64,000 bases of DNA. It comes from Rossellomorea vietnamensis. GTDB taxonomy: Bacteria; Bacillota; Bacilli; Bacillales; Bacillaceae_B. A model generated the notes under the pieces. The model had not been told where the DNA came from. It searched no databases and saw only the letters and a program-made list of their open reading frames with translations. The first letter of the stretch is position 1. Each line of letters starts with the position of its first letter. This document shows, in pieces, positions 58,234-64,000 of this stretch. The stretch lies in NCBI RefSeq assembly GCF_001305855.1, contig NZ_LIXZ01000001.1, positions 372,001 to 436,000 on the forward strand, written 5' to 3'. The position numbers and the translations under genes are program-made.

Positions 58234-58575
58234 ATGAAAAAAGTAGAAGCCATTATTCGTGCAGAAGCTTTCTTGTCCCTGCGAGAAGCGTTATGCCTTC
58301 GCGGATTCAGCGGCCTGACTGTATCAGAGGCAGCTGGGTGTGGAAAGCAGAAAGGTAAGCAGGGGATATTCAGGGGGAATAAATTTGAACTGCAGCTAGT
58401 CCCCCGCGTAAAGGTGGAAATGATCGTCGACGATGGTCAGGTGGAAGACATCATCGATCTCATCGTTGAACACTGCAGTACGGACACCGTAGGAGACGGA
58501 AAGATCTTCATCTATCCCGTAGAAGATGTCATTCGCATACGTACAGGCGAACGTGGTAAAAAAGCCGTTTTGTAA
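58234..58575 (+). CDS. glnK: PII nitrogen-regulatory protein GlnK
   Basis: 113 residues with the PII fold: T-loop region KQKGKQGIFRGNKFELQLVPRVKVEMIV and C-terminal signature GDGKIFIYPVEDVIRIRTGERG. At the place of the uridylylated Tyr51 the residue is phenylalanine, so this control is absent, as usual in Bacillus. PII binds ATP/ADP and 2-oxoglutarate and blocks AmtB or holds TnrA at the membrane. AAGGAGG precedes the ATG. Confidence 0.95.
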   Translation: MKKVEAIIRAEAFLSLREALCLRGFSGLTVSEAAGCGKQKGKQGIFRGNKFELQLVPRVKVEMIVDDGQVEDIIDLIVEHCSTDTVGDGKIFIYPVEDVIRIRTGERGKKAVL

Positions 58576-58637
58576 ATCACTTCTTTCTTTACTCAACCAA
58601 TAAACCGCTTCACCAAACCAATACTGGAGGGATTCCA

Positions 58638-60023
58638 TTGATTAGAAAAATTTCGTCGCTTCTGTTTCTGTCACTTTTTGTGAGCACTACCGCTTTCGCT
58701 GCGGCCCCTACCGCAGAATCTGTTCAAGCATCCGTCGACTCCCTGTGGGTCATGATCGCTGCAGTCCTTGTGTTCTTCATGCATGCCGGATTCGCCATGG
58801 TCGAGACCGGATTCACCCGTGCCAAGAACTCCCTTAATATCCTCATGAAAAACTTCTTAACTGTCGCCATCGCTTCTGTTCTTTATTTCATCGTTGGGTT
58901 CGGGTTCATGTTCGGAGGGTCATCAGGTGGCGTCATTGGTACGGACAGCTTTTTCCTATCAGGACGTGAAGACATCGGTTTCTTCTTATTTCAATCCGTA
59001 TTTGCCGCTACATGTGCCACGATCATTTCCGGTGCCGTGGCTGAACGCATGAAACTCAAAAGCTATATCCTCTTGACCATTGCCATGACAGGAATCATCT
59101 ATCCGATCGTCGGACATTGGGTGTGGGGCGGCGGCTGGCTATCCGAGCTTGGTTTCGTCGATTTCGCCGGCTCTACTGTCGTCCATTTAACAGGTGCAGT
59201 AGGCGCGTTCATCACGGTCTTATTCCTTGGAGCCCGTGTTGGAAAATACAGCAAAGGAAAAGTGAATGTCATCCCGGGCCATAATATTCCGATCGGGGCA
59301 CTCGGTGTGTTCATCCTCTGGTTCGGCTGGTTCGGATTTAATGGGGGAAGCAGCCTGGCCGCTGATCCCTCCCTTGTTCCACACGTCATCACGACGACCT
59401 TATTTTCAGCTTCGGCAGCCATTCTTTCATCCGCTTTTTACACGTTGATCCGGTTTAAACGGATTGATCCATCCCTTACATTAAATGGTGCCCTCGGCGG
59501 ACTAGTAGGTATCACTGCCGGCTGTGCCAATGTATCACTGGCAGGTTCCCTCATTATCGGCCTGATTGCAGGAGTCATACTGGTTGAAGCCGTCACACTG
59601 ATCGATTCGAAATTGAAAGTCGATGATCCAGTCGGAGCCATTGCCGTTCACGGAATTTGTGGAATATGGGGTACCGTCGCTGTCGGATTGTTCGACGTTC
59701 AGAACGGGCTTTTATATGGCGGAGGTGCTGCTTTGGTCGCCACTCAAGCTCTCGGAGTGTTGGCCGTCATCGCCTGGACATCTTTCACCGTTGGTGGATT
59801 CCTATTCATCGTAACGAGGGTATCAAGTATTCGCGTTTCCCGCGAAGAAGAACTGTCAGGACTTGATTTTACAGAGCACGGTTCCAATGCCTATGAATTA
59901 AAGGATACCGTGTTGGAGTCGAACGTTTCTTCCGCTTCCCCATTTGGATCTGACTTAGTCGAGCGATTGAACTCGATCGGAACGGGAAAAGTGAGTGACA
60001 TGAAGCAACGGAATACAATCTAA
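58638..60023 (+). CDS. amtB: Ammonium transporter AmtB
   Basis: 461 residues. It starts with TTG 58638 behind GGAGGG. A signal-like first helix (LLFLSLFVSTTAFA) is followed by eleven helices with Amt motifs (FFMHAGFAMVETGFTRAKN, DFAGSTVVHLTGAVGA, WFGWFGFNGGSS, AVHGICGIWGT). A cytoplasmic tail of about 60 residues follows. The order glnK then amtB is the reverse of B. subtilis nrgA-nrgB. Confidence 0.96.
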   Translation: MIRKISSLLFLSLFVSTTAFAAAPTAESVQASVDSLWVMIAAVLVFFMHAGFAMVETGFTRAKNSLNILMKNFLTVAIASVLYFIVGFGFMFGGSSGGVIGTDSFFLSGREDIGFFLFQSVFAATCATIISGAVAERMKLKSYILLTIAMTGIIYPIVGHWVWGGGWLSELGFVDFAGSTVVHLTGAVGAFITVLFLGARVGKYSKGKVNVIPGHNIPIGALGVFILWFGWFGFNGGSSLAADPSLVPHVITTTLFSASAAILSSAFYTLIRFKRIDPSLTLNGALGGLVGITAGCANVSLAGSLIIGLIAGVILVEAVTLIDSKLKVDDPVGAIAVHGICGIWGTVAVGLFDVQNGLLYGGGAALVATQALGVLAVIAWTSFTVGGFLFIVTRVSSIRVSREEELSGLDFTEHGSNAYELKDTVLESNVSSASPFGSDLVERLNSIGTGKVSDMKQRNTI

Positions 60024-60030
60024 ATTGAGT

Positions 60031-60060
60031 AAGAGCTGCTTTATGCGGCTCTTTTTTCTT
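60031..60060 (+). terminator. Terminator after amtB
   Basis: AAGAGCTGC and GCGGCTCTT pair around TTTAT, followed by TTTTCTTTTC. Confidence 0.9.
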
Positions 60061-60084
60061 TTCCTAAAATGATTGCTGGACAAC

Positions 60085-60132
60085 AATAAGCTCATATGGA
60101 AGGCATCAGTGCAGCCTCCATACGAGCTTATT
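60085..60132 (-). terminator. Long hairpin at the end of crtM
   Basis: AATAAGCTCATATGGA and TCCATACGAGCTTATT pair with one mismatch around about 16 nt. It abuts the crtM stop; the U-tract on the minus strand is short. Confidence 0.7.
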
Positions 60133-60968
60133 TAAGAGATGGATGATATGATTTTCTCTTTTACATCTTTTGATACGAAATGTTTCTTGGAAAAAACATT
60201 ATAGTGACTGTTTCTAACCTCGGAAAGAATCGCACGGTATAATAGGGCAGCACCCTTTACCGGGGTTCTCGAATACACAGGATAAAGATTCATGGTACGA
60301 AAAGCTTTTTCATAGTAATCTTCTGCAAGTCGGGCCATTTCTTCCCATATGGACTGAAAGGCGTCGTTGATTCTATGTTCTTTTAAATCCGTTACGGTAT
60401 ATTCATATTTCACTAAAAGATCCTGAGGGATGTATAATCTGCCCCTTTCAAGATCCTCGCCGATATCTCTTAAGATATTCGTCAGCTGCATGGCATAACC
60501 AAGATAGATTCCATCTTCCCTCAATAGCTGTTCTTTGCCTGGGGCAAGGATGGGCAGGAGCATTAAACCCACAGTGCTTGCTACGTGATACGAATAGTCA
60601 AGGACATCGTCCATTTTCACGTAGACCCTTTCACTAAGGTCCATCCTTTGCCCCTTTATCATGTCCCGGAAAGCCCCGACATCCATGTTAAATCGTTTAA
60701 ACACATCATCCAATGCAATCCACATCGGCTCATTTTGAGGATAATATCCGCTTAAATACGATTCAAATTCCATCTCGAATCGCCTTAATTCCTCTGAAGG
60801 ATTCGTGCCCTCGTCAACGATATCATCCACTTTGCGACAAAAGGCATACACAGCCCACACAGCCTTCTTTTGGTCTTTCGGCAGTAAGGAAAAAGCTCTG
60901 TAAAATGTTTTGGAATGAACCTTTATGATATTCTCACAGTGATCGTATGCTTCCAAGATCTTGTTCAT
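60132..60968 (-). CDS. crtM: Dehydrosqualene (diapophytoene) synthase CrtM-like
   Basis: 278 residues from ATG 60968 (alternative ATG 60980); the frame further upstream overlaps crtN and shows no match to the family. Trans-isoprenyl diphosphate synthase, head-to-head type: SKTFYRAFSLLP, first Asp motif DDIVDE, GQRMDL, QLTNILRDIGEDLERGRLYIP with the second Asp motif. It joins two farnesyl or geranylgeranyl diphosphates. The C30 assignment rests on the neighbouring CrtN-type genes. The start overlaps the crtN end by 35 bp. Confidence 0.9.
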   Translation of the reverse strand: MNKILEAYDHCENIIKVHSKTFYRAFSLLPKDQKKAVWAVYAFCRKVDDIVDEGTNPSEELRRFEMEFESYLSGYYPQNEPMWIALDDVFKRFNMDVGAFRDMIKGQRMDLSERVYVKMDDVLDYSYHVASTVGLMLLPILAPGKEQLLREDGIYLGYAMQLTNILRDIGEDLERGRLYIPQDLLVKYEYTVTDLKEHRINDAFQSIWEEMARLAEDYYEKAFRTMNLYPVYSRTPVKGAALLYRAILSEVRNSHYNVFSKKHFVSKDVKEKIISSIS

Positions 60969-62436
60969 GTAAGGACACATCCTTCCTTTCTGATTCTGTT
61001 TTACAATGTTCTTTAAAGGCTTGGGCAACGAGCTTCGCACCCTGCATGACAATCGGTACTCCTCCGCCAGGGTGAATGGATGCTCCGACAGCAAAGATGT
61101 TCTTCTCCGGAAAGGGTTGTACCTGGGGTCTGAACGGACCGGATTGACCCAAACTTGGCGCAATTCCGAAGCTCCCCCCTGAATACAGCCCCTCTTGTAA
61201 TGCCTCTTCAGGCGTCCTGATTTTCATCCACGTAATCCGCTTTCTCAGTTCTTCGAATCCCCTTTCCTCCATTGTATCCAATACCTGGTTGGAAAGAAAT
61301 TCTGAAGCTTCTTTCCAGTCCGCTTTATCCGACACCGGAACCGGTATGAGGACATAAAGGACGCTCTTACCTCCAGGGGCAAGTGAAACATCGACCTTGG
61401 AAGGATTAAATACGTAAAAGGAAGGTTCTTTAGGAATTCTCTTATTCTTGAAAATATCCTCCATGTTCCCGGAGAAATCTTCATTCAAATAAAATTGATG
61501 CATTTCCTTGTCATCATACTTCCCATCGATCCCCATATATAAAAGCACACAGCCGGAAGAAGGCTTATATGGTTTTGGTGCTTCTTTCTTTACTAATTTT
61601 GATGCCGTAGGGAAATCTCCGTTAATGATGACCGAATCGACCGGCTCCCTGTGCTCTCCAAGGATGATATGAGTCGCTTTCCCTTCCTTCGTTTCGATTT
61701 CTGAGACAGGTGAGGACGTCTTGATCGTGACGCCATGCAGGTTGCACGCTTCCCTCACATGGTCCAGTAAACCCGCATATCCCCCTTTTATATAGTAGAT
61801 GCCGTGCTTGTGTTCACTGAAGGACACCAGGCTGTAGATCGCCGGAGTCGTGTAGGGATTCCCACCGATATACAGTGTTTGCAGTCCATAGGCTGTCTGC
61901 AGCTTCCCGTGATGGAAATAATGCTTTAAGTTTCCCATCACATTGCGGTAAGCCTTTAGCTTAAGCAACGACCCAAGCGTTTGAGTATTGAGATAATCCC
62001 TCGTTTTCAGAAAAGACGTTTCAAGAAATTGTGGCATCCCGATTGCAAATCGTTCATCCATATCGCTCATGAATTGTAGAAACCCTTCTTCATCGCCGGG
62101 GAACTTCTCCTTGATCTCTTCATATTGCTTATGGATATCGGCATACTTCCTATACGTTTGCCCATCTGCAAAATGAACGTCATAGAGGGGATCACAGCGG
62201 ATGAATTCTATTTCATTCGTGTCTATTCCTGCTTCTGAAAGAATGGAAAGGAGCATCTCTGGCAGGAGGACAATGGTAGGTCCCTTATCAATCTTGTATT
62301 CCCCTTCTTGAACAAAGGCAAGACGTCCACCTATCGTCGGCTCTTTCTCATAGACCGTGACGTCGTGACCATCTTTCGCGAGTAACAATGCCGAAATCAA
62401 TCCACCAATCCCTGATCCTACGACTGCTGTTTTCAT
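60934..62436 (-). CDS. crtN: Diapophytoene desaturase CrtN-like
   Basis: 500 residues, FAD-dependent CrtI/CrtN family. GSGIGGLISALLLA and EKEPTIGGRL are the N-terminal dinucleotide motif; LQTLYIGGNPYTTPAIYSL and the C-terminal VGASIHPGGGVPIVMQGAKL are conserved. Compared with the next gene it looks closer to Staphylococcus CrtN (SFGIAPSLGQS-like segment before the C-terminal motif). It introduces double bonds into diapophytoene. It overlaps both neighbours by a few bases. Confidence 0.88.
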   Translation of the reverse strand: MKTAVVGSGIGGLISALLLAKDGHDVTVYEKEPTIGGRLAFVQEGEYKIDKGPTIVLLPEMLLSILSEAGIDTNEIEFIRCDPLYDVHFADGQTYRKYADIHKQYEEIKEKFPGDEEGFLQFMSDMDERFAIGMPQFLETSFLKTRDYLNTQTLGSLLKLKAYRNVMGNLKHYFHHGKLQTAYGLQTLYIGGNPYTTPAIYSLVSFSEHKHGIYYIKGGYAGLLDHVREACNLHGVTIKTSSPVSEIETKEGKATHIILGEHREPVDSVIINGDFPTASKLVKKEAPKPYKPSSGCVLLYMGIDGKYDDKEMHQFYLNEDFSGNMEDIFKNKRIPKEPSFYVFNPSKVDVSLAPGGKSVLYVLIPVPVSDKADWKEASEFLSNQVLDTMEERGFEELRKRITWMKIRTPEEALQEGLYSGGSFGIAPSLGQSGPFRPQVQPFPEKNIFAVGASIHPGGGVPIVMQGAKLVAQAFKEHCKTESERKDVSLHEQDLGSIRSL

Positions 62437-63956
62437 AAAGCTTCCTCCATCGTTTCTTCTTTAGTGAACGAATACGAAGGGTCTTCATTCATCAACATAT
62501 TGGTCGTGATCCTGGCTGATTCTAATATGGTAGGCAGTCCGCTCCCCGGATGAGTACCCCCGCCGACTAACCAGCAGTGTTCAAGTTCTTCAAATTTGTT
62601 ATGTGGGCGGAGTGCCATCATTTGCGTTAATTGGTGGCCAAGATTGAAGGTGGCACCTTCATAAATATTGAAATCCGTCTCCCAGTGATGGGGTGAGATG
62701 ATCTTTTCTACCTTGATATGATCGCGGATATTCTCTAAACCTGTCTTGCTCTCCACTGCATCCAATACCAGATCCCGGAACGTTTGTTCATTCTCTGTCC
62801 AATCAATCCCGCTTACATTATTAGGGACCGGGGCAAGGATGTATAATGTTGAATGTCCGGGCGGCGCCAGTGTTGGATCCGTCACTGAGGCATTTTGAAT
62901 ATAAATGGAAGGATCCTCCGAGAGGGTAAATGTCTTCGTTATCTCCTCTACATTTCGCCTGTAATCCTCCGCAAACACGATGCTGTGATGGGGGAGATCA
63001 TATTGTTTATCAAGCCCAAGATAAATCATGAACGTGGAACAGGAGTATTTTTTCTTCTTCAGCTTTTCTTTACTGTATTTTTTCAAGACCCCATCTTCCA
63101 CCAGGTTGGTCATGACATGTGCAAAGTCCCCGTTGATGATCACTTCATCTGCGGCAATTCTTTCTCCATCCTCTGTTATGATCCCTTTTACGTCATTACC
63201 GTCTTCAATCCACAGCTTCTTGACGCCAGACCCGAGATGGATTGAGCCTCCATGCTCCTCTACCACTCTTGCCATGGCTTTCGATAGTTGATTCAATCCG
63301 CCGATCGGGTGAAAGATACCGTATTCGTGCTCCATGAAAGACAGGATTGAAAATGCGCCGGGACACTCCCATGGGGACATACCCAAATACTTGGACTGGA
63401 AGGTGAACGCCAAACGCAATTCATGTTCTGTAAAGTAATCACTTAACACGTTGTATAGGGATTTACCCAAGGATAATTGAGGAAGTGCCCTCAAGACTTT
63501 CCAACTGATATATTGATAATATCGATCCATCGGGCTCTGTAAAATCGGTTTCAGCCTTTCCATTTTTTTACGTGTATCATTCATGAAACGCGAATAGCCC
63601 TCTGCATTCCCTGGATAATGTCGTTCGATTTCCCCCGATAACGCTTCGGGATCTTTATACATTTTTACTTTTTTATCTTTAAAAATGAGTTCATACATCA
63701 TGGAAAGCTCCCGCAGGTCAACATAATCATGAAGATTCCTTCCAGACGCCTCGAATAATTCTTCTGCTATTTCCGGCATGCTGAGGAATGTAGGTCCAAT
63801 ATCGAATGTATAACCATCCATCGTGACAGAACCATTCCGTCCGCCCACAAATGTTTGCTTCTCATAGATTTCTACTTTGTAACCCTTACTGGCAAGAAGC
63901 ATTGCCGCGGCCAGGCCCCCAGGACCTGCACCAATGACGATTATCTTTTCGGCCAT
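62433..63956 (-). CDS. CrtN-type carotenoid desaturase/oxidase (second paralogue)
   Basis: 507 residues from ATG 63956, with GGAGG 8 bp upstream (a TTG at 63971 overlaps that site). GAGPGGLAAAMLLASKGYKVEIYEK, GGRNGSV, then FQSKYLGMSPWECPGAFSILSF and WLVGGGTHPGSGLPTILESARI show the CrtI-family oxidoreductase. In Bacillus C30 pathways a second CrtN paralogue (CrtNb/CrtP) oxidises the end groups; it could equally be a desaturase. The two copies cannot be assigned with certainty. First gene of the visible crt operon. Confidence 0.85.
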   Translation of the reverse strand: MAEKIIVIGAGPGGLAAAMLLASKGYKVEIYEKQTFVGGRNGSVTMDGYTFDIGPTFLSMPEIAEELFEASGRNLHDYVDLRELSMMYELIFKDKKVKMYKDPEALSGEIERHYPGNAEGYSRFMNDTRKKMERLKPILQSPMDRYYQYISWKVLRALPQLSLGKSLYNVLSDYFTEHELRLAFTFQSKYLGMSPWECPGAFSILSFMEHEYGIFHPIGGLNQLSKAMARVVEEHGGSIHLGSGVKKLWIEDGNDVKGIITEDGERIAADEVIINGDFAHVMTNLVEDGVLKKYSKEKLKKKKYSCSTFMIYLGLDKQYDLPHHSIVFAEDYRRNVEEITKTFTLSEDPSIYIQNASVTDPTLAPPGHSTLYILAPVPNNVSGIDWTENEQTFRDLVLDAVESKTGLENIRDHIKVEKIISPHHWETDFNIYEGATFNLGHQLTQMMALRPHNKFEELEHCWLVGGGTHPGSGLPTILESARITTNMLMNEDPSYSFTKEETMEEAL

Positions 63957-63981
63957 TGTTATAGCCTCCAATGTATTTTAT

Positions 63982-64000
63982 TTGTACAATTATTATACAA
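63982..64000 (-). promoter_or_regulatory. Inverted repeat with TATAAT at the crt promoter, window edge
   Basis: TTGTACAATTATTATACAA is an inverted repeat (TTGTA...TACAA) reaching the last base. On the minus strand it contains TATAAT (63993-63998), so a bound regulator would cover the -10 box. The -35 lies beyond the window. Confidence 0.55.

Overview
The window reads as ordinary chromosome of a low-to-moderate GC, spore-forming Bacillaceae. Most of it follows gene blocks known from Bacillus subtilis: the yjb block with spx, mecA and opp; the fabH-fabF-trpS block; the yit block; and the mdx maltodextrin block. Two regions are less typical of B. subtilis: a membrane-anchored GH13_45-type alpha-amylase like BaqA of Bacillus aquimaris, and a C30 carotenoid operon. 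Together they suggest a pigmented, probably marine member of the Rossellomorea (former B. aquimaris/marisflavi/vietnamensis) clade. The genus is an inference.

Layout. 1-9.8 kb: cation/proton antiporter (cut by the window edge), mgtE, prpE, rRNA/tRNA-type pseudouridine synthase, nadK, small alarmone synthetase, yjbL, CYTH protein, lytic transglycosylase, truncated haemoglobin, spxH and a small membrane protein. 9.8-24.5 kb: pepF, coiA, cardiolipin synthase, mecA, spx, a GNAT protein, a secreted GH-like DUF4015 protein, and the oppABCDF oligopeptide importer. 24.9-34.4 kb: DUF3899 protein, T-box-controlled trpS, yjbA, a small membrane protein, yjaZ, fabF, fabH, comZ, med, two Yja proteins and yjzD. 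34.4-39.2 kb: clpB, yjzC, uppP and an Fnr-like regulator. 39.2-47.5 kb: yitW, yitV, yitU, small proteins, a Gmad2-like protein, yitT, a DegV protein, a YajQ-like protein, CoA-disulfide reductase and a stress SDR. 47.5-57.3 kb: LacI regulator, amylase, maltodextrin ABC transporter, divergent maltogenic amylase and a MATE exporter. 57.3-58.2 kb: a gene-free stretch holding two inverted structured repeats. 58.2-60.0 kb: glnK-amtB. 60.1 kb to the end: crtM and two crtN-type genes.

How the genes work together. Spx, MecA and SpxH lie in one 8-kb stretch and form the known Spx/ClpXP and MecA/ClpC proteolysis circuit, next to competence genes (coiA; further on med-comZ). The opp operon imports peptides that PepF can cleave, and its leader carries a near-perfect CodY box. 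The mdx region couples extracellular starch cleavage, uptake and intracellular hydrolysis under LacI-type operators. glnK-amtB is preceded by two perfect TnrA/GlnR boxes and two cre-like boxes.

I found no mobile genetic element with a transposase, no prophage, CRISPR array, tRNA or rRNA, and no obvious defence island. The least explained feature is the pair of inverted ~125-bp repeats at 57414-57926. Their hairpin arms differ in sequence between copies yet remain complementary within each copy. Start codons were set by ribosome binding sites, and several genes use TTG or GTG.
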